A stretch of DNA of 64,000 bases from Streptomyces chartreusis (GTDB taxonomy: Bacteria; Actinomycetota; Actinomycetes; Streptomycetales; Streptomycetaceae). A program made the position numbers and the translations under genes. Positions 52,214-63,124 of the stretch are shown one piece after another. The stretch lies in NCBI RefSeq assembly GCF_008704715.1, contig NZ_CP023689.1, forward strand, positions 1,240,001-1,304,000. Reading direction: 5' to 3'. Under the pieces are notes generated by a model that ran no database searches, was not told the origin of the DNA, and saw only the letters and a list, made by a program, of their open reading frames with translations. The first letter of the stretch is position 1. Every line of letters starts with the position of its first letter.

Positions 52214-52951
52214 TCACCCAGACGGGGCGTGTGGGGAAGAGCGCGGGGCTCGTGTGAAGCAACAGTCACCGCATACGCCGCCGCCGGGCACCCGGTAGTA
52301 GAGGCAGCAGCTGCGGCGCCGGAACCCCGCCGCGGTCAGGGTGCCGGTGCCGGCGAGCAGGGGGTGGGCGAGGAGTTCGGCGGTCAGGGCACGGGTGCGC
52401 GCGGCGACGTCGGTGCGGCCGTGGGCGCGGGCCCACTGGTCGAGCTGCCGGGCGGCGCCCGCGAGCGCGGACCCCGCGTTGCCCCGCAGCAGTCCGTCGG
52501 CGACGCGGTACCGGGAGCGCAGGGCGGCGTTCAGCGGTTCGAGGTGGCCGTGCAGGACGGCGTCGGCGACGGTCGCCGGGTTCGCGGGGCGCGGTCGCAC
52601 CTCGGTGAGCCAGAGGTCGTCGGGGGCGCTGCCGTCGGGGTCCCAGCGCAGCAGTCGCGGGTCGAGGTCGGGGACGGTGTCGTACAGGGCGGCGCAGCCG
52701 AGCGCGATCGACCACAGCCGGGCGGCGAGGCCCTGCTGGGCGATGGAGGCGGCGACGCGCGGCTCGGGGGCGCGCAGGACCTGCCCGACTTTCCGGACCC
52801 GGAAATCAAGAGGATCCTGGTTGTCCGGGAGGGCCGGCCGCGCGTAGGCCTGCGCCAGCGTCGCGGGTGGCCGAAGAGGATCCCCGGTCGCGCGTAGGAC
52901 GAAGAAGCCGCCGAGCGGCCGGAGCGCTGCGAGATCGGGGTCGAGATCCAC
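52214..52951 (-). CDS. FhuF-like (2Fe-2S) protein
   Basis: A 245-residue protein related to ferric siderophore reductases. The C-terminal cluster motif is RRRSCCLYYRVPGGGVCGDCC, the Cys-Cys-x10-Cys-x2-Cys signature, at residues ~212-231. Upstream are helical regions (ARLWSIALGCAALYDTVPDLDPRLL). It could release iron from siderophores by reduction. The start is the GTG at 52951; the ribosome-binding site is weak. Transcribed toward glgA with a 41-bp gap. No siderophore genes are nearby. Confidence 0.85.
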   Translation of the reverse strand: MDLDPDLAALRPLGGFFVLRATGDPLRPPATLAQAYARPALPDNQDPLDFRVRKVGQVLRAPEPRVAASIAQQGLAARLWSIALGCAALYDTVPDLDPRLLRWDPDGSAPDDLWLTEVRPRPANPATVADAVLHGHLEPLNAALRSRYRVADGLLRGNAGSALAGAARQLDQWARAHGRTDVAARTRALTAELLAHPLLAGTGTLTAAGFRRRSCCLYYRVPGGGVCGDCCFTRAPRSSPHAPSG

Positions 52952-53179
52952 GAAGAGCAGTAGTACCAGGGGGTGTCGGGGTCTTCACCTGGGGGTCTCC
53001 GCCCGGGGTCACCCCCCTGAGGGATGAGTCCGGCGCTCCAGTACTCCATCGGCAGTACGACACAGTGCGTGCTCTGGTACGACGACGGGAAGAGCTTTTC
53101 GAGGCATCGTGTTGATTATGAAAGCCGACCGTTCGCCGCGCCGGGGTTCGCGCCCCCGCTTCACGCAGAGGAGCAGCTC

Positions 53180-55490
<2,311 letters not shown>

Positions 55491-55503
55491 TCAGGAGGGG
55501 CAA

Positions 55504-55532
55504 AAGTAAGCGCTGCGAACAGGCCATGACAA
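55504..55532 (-). promoter_or_regulatory. Promoter of the transglycosylase/M23 gene
   Basis: On the minus strand TTGTCA (55527-55532) and TTACTT (55504-55509) are 17 bp apart, giving a 5' leader of only about 30 nt. No room remains for a c-di-AMP riboswitch of the kind found upstream of rpf genes. Confidence 0.55.
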
Positions 55533-55758
55533 GACGGAAAATCAGCCTCCCCTGCACGCCAAGTGGCGCGGAAGGGGCGCACGTTGTCCGACACCCGGGA
55601 CGGCTGAGTGCGCCGGGGCGTTTCGTGCGTATGTGCCTGCGACATCACGCCACCCCGGATGTGCGCTCGGAGTACCAGCACGTCAGGATGGACGATGGGG
55701 AAATACTGGCGGGCATGACCGGCACCGCTGATATATCGAGGTCACTAGGAGCCAACGC

Positions 55759-57198
55759 ATGAGCACTTCGGCGCAGATCGGCGTCACGGGTCTCGCGGTC
55801 ATGGGCCGCAACCTGGCCCGGAACTTCGCCCGCAACGGCTACACGGTCGCTGTGCACAACCGGACGCCCGCGCGTACGCGGGCACTGGTGGAGGAGTTCG
55901 GGAACGAGGGCGAGTTCATCGCGGCCGAGACCGCCAAGGAGTTCGTGGCGGCGCTGGAGCGCCCGCGGCGCCTGGTGATCATGGTGAAGGCCGGTGAGCC
56001 GACCGACGCCGTCATCCAGGAGTTCGCGCCGCTGCTGGAGCCGGGCGACATGATCATCGACGGCGGCAACGCGCACTTCGCCGACACCCGCCGGCGCGAG
56101 CGGGACCTGCGCGAGCAGGGCATCCACTTCGTGGGCATGGGCGTCTCCGGCGGCGAGGAGGGCGCGCTGCACGGGCCGAGCATCATGCCCGGCGGCCCGA
56201 AGGAGTCGTACGACTCGCTGGGCCCGATGCTGGAGAAGATCTCCGCGAAGGCGAAGGACGGCGCGCCCTGCGTGACGCACGTCGGTCCGGACGGCGCGGG
56301 CCACTTCGTGAAGATGGTGCACAACGGCATCGAGTACGCCGACATGCAGCTCATCGGCGAGGCGTACCAGCTGCTGCGGGACGTCGCCGGGTACGGGCCC
56401 GCGCAGATCGCGGAGATCTTCCGGACCTGGAACCAGGGCCGCCTGGACTCCTACCTGATCGAGATCACCGCGGAGGTGCTGTCGCACGTCGACGAGGCGA
56501 CCGGCAAGCCGTTCGTGGACGTGGTGGTCGACCAGGCCGAGCAGAAGGGCACTGGCCGGTGGACCGTGCAGATCGCGCTCGACCTGGGTGTCCCGGTGTC
56601 CGGTATCGCGGAGGCGGTCTTCGCCCGCTCCCTGTCCGGGCACGCGGCGCTGCGCGAGGCCTCGCGCGGACTGGCCGGTCCGAAGGCGACGCCGCTCGGT
56701 GAGGCCGAGGCGGCGGCCTTCGCCGACCGGGTCGAGCAGGCGCTGTATGCGTCGAAGATCGTGTCGTACACGCAGGGCTTCCACGAGATCGACGCGGCGC
56801 GCGCCGAGTACGACTGGGACATCGACCTGGGCGCCGTCTCGGCCATCTGGCGCGGCGGCTGCATCATCCGCGCGGCCTTCCTGGACCGCATCCGGGCCGC
56901 CTACGACGCCCGCGCCGACCTGCCGAGCCTGCTGTCGGACGACACGTTCGCGCAGGAGATCGCGGCCGCGCAGGACGACTGGCGTGAGGTCCTGGTCGCC
57001 GCGACCCGGCAGGGCGTGCCCACGCCGGGCTTCGCCGCGGCCCTCGCGTACTACGACGCGCTGCGCGCCGAGCGGCTGCCGGCGGCGCTCACCCAGGGGC
57101 AGCGCGACTTCTTCGGTGCGCACACCTACCGGCGCACCGACCGCGACGGCTCGTTCCACACGCTGTGGGGCGGCGACCGTTCGGAGGTCACCTCCTAG
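55759..57198 (+). CDS. gnd: 6-phosphogluconate dehydrogenase, decarboxylating
   Basis: A 479-residue NADP-dependent enzyme of the oxidative pentose phosphate pathway converting 6-phosphogluconate to ribulose 5-phosphate and CO2. Cofactor motif GVTGLAVMGRNLARNFARNG is at the N-terminus. Substrate-binding blocks include MGVSGGEEGALHGPSIMPGG, GHFVKMVHNGIEYADMQ (catalytic Lys), and IWRGGCIIRA. The C-terminal GAHTYRRTDRDGSFHTLWGG closes the other subunit's site. Length is that of the long form. ATG start with AGGAG 8 nt upstream. Confidence 0.95.
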   Translation: MSTSAQIGVTGLAVMGRNLARNFARNGYTVAVHNRTPARTRALVEEFGNEGEFIAAETAKEFVAALERPRRLVIMVKAGEPTDAVIQEFAPLLEPGDMIIDGGNAHFADTRRRERDLREQGIHFVGMGVSGGEEGALHGPSIMPGGPKESYDSLGPMLEKISAKAKDGAPCVTHVGPDGAGHFVKMVHNGIEYADMQLIGEAYQLLRDVAGYGPAQIAEIFRTWNQGRLDSYLIEITAEVLSHVDEATGKPFVDVVVDQAEQKGTGRWTVQIALDLGVPVSGIAEAVFARSLSGHAALREASRGLAGPKATPLGEAEAAAFADRVEQALYASKIVSYTQGFHEIDAARAEYDWDIDLGAVSAIWRGGCIIRAAFLDRIRAAYDARADLPSLLSDDTFAQEIAAAQDDWREVLVAATRQGVPTPGFAAALAYYDALRAERLPAALTQGQRDFFGAHTYRRTDRDGSFHTLWGGDRSEVTS

Positions 57199-57220
57199 GA
57201 CCTGGCCGATCGTCATGTGA

Positions 57221-57257
57221 CCGCCCCCTGCCCGGTTCTCGACCGGGCAGGGGGCGG
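57221..57257 (+). terminator. Strong hairpin terminator after gnd
   Basis: A perfect 16-bp stem CCGCCCCCTGCCCGGT/ACCGGGCAGGGGGCGG with a 5-nt loop, 22 bp after the gnd stop. No T-tract. Confidence 0.85.
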
Positions 57258-57430
57258 ACCTCTGTCCGGGTGAGCCCGGACTGCTCCGACTGGCTCCCAC
57301 GAGTGGTGGGCGTCCGCGCGCCCGCTCAGGCTGACGTACGCCGTGCCCGCCGAGGCCTGACCGCCGGCGGGCGGCGCCACGCGGCGTCGTCGACGTCGAC
57401 GTGTCCGGGACGTCGGAGAAACGGGTTCAC

Positions 57431-59095
57431 ATGGCGGAATGGGGCAACAGGGCGGGCTGCGTGCCGCCCGTTCACGGGAGCGGCGGGTCCGTGCGAAGGC
57501 GGACGCGGTACGGGTACGGGTACGGGTACGCGCAGCGACGCGGACGGCGAGTTCGTGGCGGAGCGGGTCTGGTCGCGGCAGGGCTGGCGTTCCTGGCCGT
57601 GCTCGCCCCGACGCCCGGCGGTGCCGTGGCGGCGCCCCTCGACGGGCCCAGGCCGGTCTCTCCCGCGCGATTCGTGCCAGGTCCCTGCCCGGCCGTCCCT
57701 GAACCGATTCCGGGGCGGTGCGGGGTCCTCGAGGTCCCCGAGAACCGGGCCCGGCCCGGCGGGCGGACCATCCGGCTGACCGTCGCGATCATCCCGGCCG
57801 TGTCGGCGAGGCCCGCCGAGGACCCGGTGGTGTTCATGACCGGGGGTCCCGGCGGCGATGCCATCGGGGACATCCCCTTCCTGATCGACTCGGGCCTGAA
57901 CCGGAACCGCGACCTGATCGTCATGGCCCAGCGCGGGACGCTCCACGCACAGCCGAACCTCGCCTGCCCCGAGGTCGACCGCTTCTACGCCGATTCCGTG
58001 GGGCTGCGCTACGACGCCCCGTCGACCGGGCGGCTCCTGGTCCGCGCTACGAAGGAGTGCCGGCACCGCCTCACCCGCGTCACGGCCCGCGGAGTGGAGC
58101 TGAGCGCCTACAACACCACCGAGAACGCGGCGGACTTCGCCGACCTGCGCAGGGCGCTGGGCATCGACCGGTGGAACGTCTACGGCTACTCGTACGGCAC
58201 CGACCTGGCCCTGACCTACCTGCGCCGGCACCCCCGGGGCGTGCGCTCGGTCGCGATCGACTCGGTCGTGCCCCCGCAGATCGTCAGTCTGCCGTGGACC
58301 TGGGACAGCGCCGGTGAGGGGATCCGGACGATCTTCGCGGCCTGCGCGGCTCAGCCACGCTGCAAGAAGCGCTACCCGAACCTCCCGCGTGTCCTGACGG
58401 AACAGGTCCGGCGGCTGGAGGCGCGCCCCCTGACGGTGATGGCGCGGCCACCGGCGGGAGGGGCGCCCGTGAAGGTCGTCCTCGACGGGGGCGCCCTGGT
58501 CAATCTGCTGGTCGCCAACGCCGTCCCGGCCGTCGACGTCCCCGCGGCGCTCGACGAACTCGCCCGCGGCAACCCGACCCGCTTCGCGCGGGCCCGCGCC
58601 GCCGGCGCCACACCCGTCCTCGGCGAGTTCGCGCACGGCCTCACACAGTCGGTGGCGTGCAGCGAGTGGGTGCCCGGGTACACGCGGGCCGACCTGCTGC
58701 GGGCGGGGCGCCGGGCCTTCCCCGGGTTCCCGGACACGGTCCTGGCGCAGGCGCCGCAGCTTCCCTTCGAGTACGACGTCTGCCGTGCCTGGAGCGTCCC
58801 GGACCGCACCGCCGTCCAGCGTGTGACGACCGTCAGCAAGGTGCCCGCGCTCGTGCTGTCCGGCACCTTCGACGCGAAGACCGGGGCGCGCTGGGGCGCC
58901 TACGCGGCCCGCACGCTGTCCCGGTCGACCGTCGTGCGGATTCCCGGGATCGGCCACTGGGTGGTCCCCCAGTCGCCCTGCGCGCAGAACGTCCTGGCCT
59001 CCTTCCTCGCCCGTCCCACCGCGCCCGACACCCGCTGTGTGTCGGGGCTCTCGCCGAAGCCGTTCACCATCACGCCCACCCCGGAGACCGCATGA
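57431..59095 (+). CDS. Secreted S33-type alpha/beta hydrolase (TAP-like)
   Basis: A 554-residue exported hydrolase resembling Streptomyces tripeptidyl aminopeptidases. A basic N-terminal region with YGYGYGYA precedes the hydrophobic GLVAAGLAFLAVLAPTPGGAVAAP signal. PVVFMTGGPGGDA is the oxyanion region, WNVYGYSYGTDLALTYL carries the nucleophile Ser, and LVLSGTFDAKTGARWG and IPGIGHWVV the Asp and His. SVACSEW is the TAP C-terminal signature. The ATG at 57431 is one choice; a GTG at 57401 is also open. Forms a 4-nt overlap with the next, paralogous gene. Confidence 0.82.
   Translation: MAEWGNRAGCVPPVHGSGGSVRRRTRYGYGYGYAQRRGRRVRGGAGLVAAGLAFLAVLAPTPGGAVAAPLDGPRPVSPARFVPGPCPAVPEPIPGRCGVLEVPENRARPGGRTIRLTVAIIPAVSARPAEDPVVFMTGGPGGDAIGDIPFLIDSGLNRNRDLIVMAQRGTLHAQPNLACPEVDRFYADSVGLRYDAPSTGRLLVRATKECRHRLTRVTARGVELSAYNTTENAADFADLRRALGIDRWNVYGYSYGTDLALTYLRRHPRGVRSVAIDSVVPPQIVSLPWTWDSAGEGIRTIFAACAAQPRCKKRYPNLPRVLTEQVRRLEARPLTVMARPPAGGAPVKVVLDGGALVNLLVANAVPAVDVPAALDELARGNPTRFARARAAGATPVLGEFAHGLTQSVACSEWVPGYTRADLLRAGRRAFPGFPDTVLAQAPQLPFEYDVCRAWSVPDRTAVQRVTTVSKVPALVLSGTFDAKTGARWGAYAARTLSRSTVVRIPGIGHWVVPQSPCAQNVLASFLARPTAPDTRCVSGLSPKPFTITPTPETA
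57507..57530. repeat. Hexanucleotide tandem repeat inside the hydrolase gene
   Basis: Four perfect copies of GGTACG encode alternating Tyr-Gly before the signal peptide. Length changes of one unit would keep the frame and add or remove two residues. Confidence 0.8.
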
Positions 59096-60681
59096 TGTCC
59101 GTCCGTCAGCCCCACCACCGGCGCACCGCGCGACGGCTCCCGGCCACGTTCGCCGCAGCCACCGCCGGTCTCCTTCTCGCCGGTCTCGTCGCCGCGCCCG
59201 CCAGTGCCGAGAACGGCCCCGGATCGCCGCTCGGCACGGTCGCCCGCACGGTGGGCAACGCCCGTTTCGTGCCGGGCCCCTGCCCGCGCACCGCGGATCC
59301 GATCCCCGCCCTCGAAGGGGCCCGCTGCGGCACGCTCACCGTGCCCGAGAAGCACGACCGGCCCAAGGGGCGGAAGATCACCCTCGGCGTCGCGATCGTG
59401 GCGGCGGTGACCAGACGGGCGGCCGACCCGATCGTGTGGTTCGCCGGCGGACCGGGCGACGACGCGGTCTCCGAGGCCCAGTTGGCGATCGACGGCGGCC
59501 TGAACCGGGACCGTGACGTCATCTTCATGTCGCAGCGCGGCACGTACTCGGCCGATCCGGCACTCCTGTGCCCGAACATCGACCGGTTCAACGCCGACTC
59601 CCTCGGCCTCGTCTACGGCGCGCCCTCCACCGGACGCCTGCACGTCGGGGCGACGCGGGCCTGCCGCGAGCAGCTGAAGCGCCAAGGGGCCGCCCTCAGC
59701 GCCTACAACACCGGTGAGAGCGCCGCCGACTACGCTGCCCTGCGCCTCGCGCTCGGCATCAGGCAGTGGAACGTGTTCGGCATCTCCTACGGCACCGACC
59801 TGGCCCTCACCTACATGCGCAAGTTTCCGCAGGGCGTCCGGTCGGTCGGCATCGACGGCGTCCTCCCGCCGTCCCTCGCAGGCGCGAGCCTGACCTGGAG
59901 TGCCGCGCGTCAGGGCTTCGACGGCCTGTTCAAGGCCTGCGCCCAGCAGCGCTCCTGCAACCGGCGCTATCCGCATCTGTCGGACACCTTCGAGCGCCTC
60001 GTCCGCCGGCTCGAGGCCCGGCCCATCACCACCACCGTGACGGTCCCGAGCCGCCCGGCGCCGGTGAAGGTCGTGCTGGACGGCGGAGTCCTGGTGAACT
60101 GGCTGACCTCGGCCACCCACGTGGCGGCCGGAGTGCCCCGCTCCATCGACGAGCTGGCCCACGGCAACCCGCAGCGCATCGCCGAACAGTGGGCCGGCGG
60201 GAAACTCAGCCCCCAGGCCATCGGCAGACTCGCCCACGGCCTGGCCTACGGCGTCTTCTGCTCCGAGTGGACCCCCTTCGAGACCGAGGCCGACGTGATC
60301 CGGGCCGGACGGCGCGCCTTCCCGTCGTTCCCCCGCTCGGTCCTGGCCAACGCGCCGCAGCTCCCCTTCCTCCACGCGGACTGCCGTGCCTGGAGCGTCC
60401 CGCCGGCCCCGCACTCGATCAGGAACGTGACGCGCAGCAGCATCCCGACGCTCGTCATGTCGGCCGGGTTCGACGCCCAGACCGGGGCGAGCAACGGCGC
60501 CTACGTCGCCCGCACACTGAGCCGGTCGACCGTCGTCACGGTCCCCTACGTCGCTCATGTCGCGTTCGCCGAATCGCCGTGCGCGCGCTCGATCACCGTC
60601 TCCTTCTTCGACTCTCCGACGGCGCCGAACAAGTCGTGCCTGGCGGGGCTCCAGCCGCCCCGGTTCGAGATCGCACAGTAG
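59092..60681 (+). CDS. Secreted S33-type alpha/beta hydrolase (TAP-like), paralogue
   Basis: A 529-residue exported hydrolase, closely similar to the previous gene along its length. Signal ATFAAATAGLLLAGLVAAPASAE. PIVWFAGGPGDDA, the nucleophile Ser in WNVFGISYGTDLALTYM, the Asp in LVMSAGFDAQTGAS and the His in VPYVAHVAFAE. GVFCSEWTPFE is the TAP-type signature. The ATG at 59092 overlaps the upstream stop (ATGA) with GGAG upstream. Tandem duplication is clear; the oxyanion loop GDD in place of GGD and changed residues round the His suggest diverging specificity. Confidence 0.87.
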   Translation: MMSVRQPHHRRTARRLPATFAAATAGLLLAGLVAAPASAENGPGSPLGTVARTVGNARFVPGPCPRTADPIPALEGARCGTLTVPEKHDRPKGRKITLGVAIVAAVTRRAADPIVWFAGGPGDDAVSEAQLAIDGGLNRDRDVIFMSQRGTYSADPALLCPNIDRFNADSLGLVYGAPSTGRLHVGATRACREQLKRQGAALSAYNTGESAADYAALRLALGIRQWNVFGISYGTDLALTYMRKFPQGVRSVGIDGVLPPSLAGASLTWSAARQGFDGLFKACAQQRSCNRRYPHLSDTFERLVRRLEARPITTTVTVPSRPAPVKVVLDGGVLVNWLTSATHVAAGVPRSIDELAHGNPQRIAEQWAGGKLSPQAIGRLAHGLAYGVFCSEWTPFETEADVIRAGRRAFPSFPRSVLANAPQLPFLHADCRAWSVPPAPHSIRNVTRSSIPTLVMSAGFDAQTGASNGAYVARTLSRSTVVTVPYVAHVAFAESPCARSITVSFFDSPTAPNKSCLAGLQPPRFEIAQ

Positions 60682-60735
60682 GACGGTCCGGGCGGGTCGG
60701 CGCGCGGGCCGTGTGCGGCCCTGGGGCGCGGGGGT

Positions 60736-60767
60736 GCGCGGGGAGCTGATCGCACAACTCCCCGCGC
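60736..60767 (+). terminator. Hairpin after the S33 hydrolase pair
   Basis: Ten-bp perfect arms GCGCGGGGAG/CTCCCCGCGC with a 12-nt loop lie 55 bp after the stop. The rest of 60682-60887 is GC-rich with no gene seen. Confidence 0.65.
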
Positions 60768-60887
60768 TCCTGGGCGCGTGCGGTGGGTGGCGACTTCTCG
60801 TTGATCGGCAGGAAGACCGGGTGCCGTACCGATCGCAGCGCCATCACGCCCTGGACGCCCTGAGCTCACCCTCCGTGCATGGCGGGT

Positions 60888-61193
60888 TCAGGTGAGCGGC
60901 GGTCCGGGCTCGGGGCTCGGCACCGGCTCCGGTCCCGGCGGGATCGGCGACGGGGAGGGGTCCGGGGGCTGGGGCGGGGGCGGCCCCGGGGTGGGCGGGG
61001 GACCCGGAGTCGGGGGCGGACCCGGCGTGGGGGGCGGTCCGGGCGGAGGTGGTGCGGGTGGGGGCGGCTCGGGAGCCGGCGTGGGCTCCGGCGGCGGAAC
61101 CGGGTGCGGCTCGGGGTGCGGCGGCTCCGGCGGCGGCGGTTCCGGGCCCGGGGTCGGTCCCGGATGGACCGGGTCCGGATACGGGGTGGTCAT
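60888..61193 (-). CDS. Proline-rich low-complexity protein
   Basis: A 101-residue protein that is almost all Pro, Gly, Glu, Ser and Thr (starts TTPYPDPVHPGP). GPPPTP hexapeptides repeat at residues ~50-75, encoded by 18-bp units at about 60980-61040. No signal peptide, membrane segment or globular domain. The ATG at 61193 has GGAGG 4-5 nt upstream, which supports translation. Such proteins may be surface- or cell-wall-linked, but nothing here shows that. Shadow frames on the other strand are Gly-rich. Confidence 0.6.
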   Translation of the reverse strand: MTTPYPDPVHPGPTPGPEPPPPEPPHPEPHPVPPPEPTPAPEPPPPAPPPPGPPPTPGPPPTPGPPPTPGPPPPQPPDPSPSPIPPGPEPVPSPEPGPPLT

Positions 61194-61350
61194 GGCGTCC
61201 TCCAGCAGTCCTCGACATCGGCTCTGGACTTCTCCCCCGCGTACCCGAGGGCCGCGCCACCAGTCACTCACCCGCGTCAACGACGGCGGCCAAGTGGGCC
61301 CGTCAGGACCAGTGCCGTCCTTGCCGGGCCCGCCCCGGAACCGCTCCGCG

Positions 61351-61695
61351 TCAGAACCGCTCGGGGTGCGCCCGCAGCCAGTCCTTGGCCGCCTCCAGCA
61401 GCGCCGGGTCGGCGGCCGGGGCCTCATCGGGGTGGCGTTCGGCCCACTTCACGACGTACGGGCACAGCGGCGCCACGACGATTCCCTCGCGCTTGGCCAT
61501 GCCGTACAGCTCACGCGCCAGGGAACCCGCGATGCCCTTCCCCTCGTGGGCCGGTTCCACGATGGTGTGGACGGGGACGAGGGCGCGTGCCGGGGACTCG
61601 AGGACGAAGTACTCGATGTGGCCGGTGACTTCGTCGCCCTGGAGGGCCTCCAGGCGGCCCGCCGCACGGTCGTCGCGGATCTCGATGTCGCTCAT
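61351..61695 (-). CDS. Small GNAT-type N-acetyltransferase (YidJ/NATD1-like)
   Basis: A 114-residue minimal acetyltransferase fold. Features are GHIEYFVLESPARALVPVHTIVEPAHEGKGIAGSLARELYGMAKREG, with the Gly-x-Gly acetyl-CoA loop, and CPYVVKWAERHPDE at the end, the usual motif of the YidJ/NATD1 group. ATG at 61695 with AGGGAG 8 nt upstream. The target is unknown. Downstream of panD on the same strand with a 45-bp gap, so the two may be co-transcribed. Confidence 0.85.
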   Translation of the reverse strand: MSDIEIRDDRAAGRLEALQGDEVTGHIEYFVLESPARALVPVHTIVEPAHEGKGIAGSLARELYGMAKREGIVVAPLCPYVVKWAERHPDEAPAADPALLEAAKDWLRAHPERF

Positions 61696-61740
61696 GGCAC
61701 GCTCCCTGGTCCGTCTTCCGTCTGCTGCCGAGTGGGGTGG

Positions 61741-62169
61741 TCAGGCCACCGGCACCGGCACGGCCTGCGGGCTGCGCTCCTGGTCGGAGCCCGGCACCGG
61801 CTCGGACGGGTCGGTACCCAGGGACACGATCCGGTTGGCGCCGTCCACGTGCACGACCCGCGGTCGGAACTCCCGCGCCTCGGCGTCGGCCATCTGAGCG
61901 TAGCTGATGATGATCACGAGGTCGCCGGGGTGCACGAGATGGGCGGCGGCCCCGTTGATCCCGACGACTCCCGAGCCGCGCTCGCCCTCGATGACGTACG
62001 TCTCCAGGCGGGCGCCGTTGGTGATGTCGACGATGTGGACGAGCTCGCCGGGCAGCAGATCGGCGGCGTCGAGCAGATCCGCGTCGATGGTCACCGATCC
62101 CACGTAGTGCAGGTCGGCCTGGGTGACGGTGGCGCGATGGATCTTGGACTTGAACATGGTGCGCAGCAC
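61741..62169 (-). CDS. panD: Aspartate 1-decarboxylase PanD
   Basis: A 142-residue proenzyme that decarboxylates aspartate to beta-alanine for pantothenate and coenzyme A. It cleaves itself between Gly24 and Ser25 (HYVGSVT), and Ser25 becomes the pyruvoyl group. [22 protein letters not shown] is the conserved start, and [21 protein letters not shown] the core. The last ~25 residues are a tail beyond the usual C-terminus. The GTG at 62169 has GGGAG 7 nt upstream. Often unlinked to panB/C in this group. Confidence 0.94.
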   Translation of the reverse strand: MLRTMFKSKIHRATVTQADLHYVGSVTIDADLLDAADLLPGELVHIVDITNGARLETYVIEGERGSGVVGINGAAAHLVHPGDLVIIISYAQMADAEAREFRPRVVHVDGANRIVSLGTDPSEPVPGSDQERSPQAVPVPVA

Positions 62170-62403
62170 GAGGTACTCCCTGATGTTCGGCTCCCTGCCT
62201 GCTTGTGCAGGTCAAGGGCTCATGCACCCGATGGGCGGGACCAGCGTACGGAAAGGCCCTGCGGGACCGCACCGAGAGGCTCGTCACGCGGGATTCCCGG
62301 CCGCGCGCTGCGCGGGTGAAAAGCGAGGCCGGGCCACTAAGCTACGGCTTCGCCCGAACAGGGTGAGATCGGTGTGAAAGCCGCGATCCAGAGGAGTTCG
62401 TCG

Positions 62404-63084
62404 GTGCATTCCTGGCTCTCCGAACGCCGTCGAGCGGGAGTGAGCACCGTCGTCGCGCTCCTCGTGGCGGCGATCCTGGCCCTGGTGGCCGCCCTCCGTG
62501 ACCACTTGGCGGCGTTCTCGGGCGCGGACGCCGGCGTGGTGATCCTGTTCGTCTATCTGTTCACCTATCTCTTCCTCACGGTGCCCGCCTTCTCGAAGGC
62601 CTCCGACGAGCGGATCCGCAACTGGGCCGAGCGCAGCGACCGGGGCACGGTGCTCCAGCGCTATGTGCTCGGGACCGCGCCCGGCCCCGGGGTGTCGCTG
62701 TTCATCGCGGCGGCCGCGCTCGTGGTGGCCGTGGTGTGGCGCCCCGGGCATCTCGGTTCACGGTTCCCCGTGGAGCCCCGGGTGCTGACGGCGCTCGCTC
62801 TCGTCGTCATGGCCTGGATGTGTGTGTGCGTGTCCTTCGCGGTCACCTTCCAGGCCGACAACCTGCTGGAGAACGAACGGGGCCTGGAGTTCCCCGGCGA
62901 CCAGCCGGCCGCCTGGGCCGACTACGTCTACTTCGCCCTGTCGGTCATGACGACGTTCGGGACCACGGACGTGTCGGTGATCTCGCGGGAGATGCGGCGC
63001 ACGGTGGCGGCCAACTCCGCGATCGCGTTCGTCTTCAACACCGTGACGGTGGCGAGTCTGGTGGGCGCCCTGGACGCCGGCTGA
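62404..63084 (+). CDS. DUF1345-like integral membrane protein
   Basis: A 226-residue protein with about five membrane helices (for example TVVALLVAAILALVAALRDHLAA, VILFVYLFTYLFLTVPAF and LTALALVVMAWMCVCVSFAV). The C-terminal WADYVYFALSVMTTFGTTDVSV resembles a potassium-channel-like pore segment, as noted for DUF1345 proteins. The GTG at 62404 is preferred because GAGGAG lies 7 nt upstream; a GTG at 62374 would add 10 residues. Function unknown. Divergent from panD. Confidence 0.8.
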   Translation: MHSWLSERRRAGVSTVVALLVAAILALVAALRDHLAAFSGADAGVVILFVYLFTYLFLTVPAFSKASDERIRNWAERSDRGTVLQRYVLGTAPGPGVSLFIAAAALVVAVVWRPGHLGSRFPVEPRVLTALALVVMAWMCVCVSFAVTFQADNLLENERGLEFPGDQPAAWADYVYFALSVMTTFGTTDVSVISREMRRTVAANSAIAFVFNTVTVASLVGALDAG

Positions 63085-63124
63085 CCGGGGTCCGGGCGCG
63101 CGCCCTGGACCCCGATCCCCTCCC

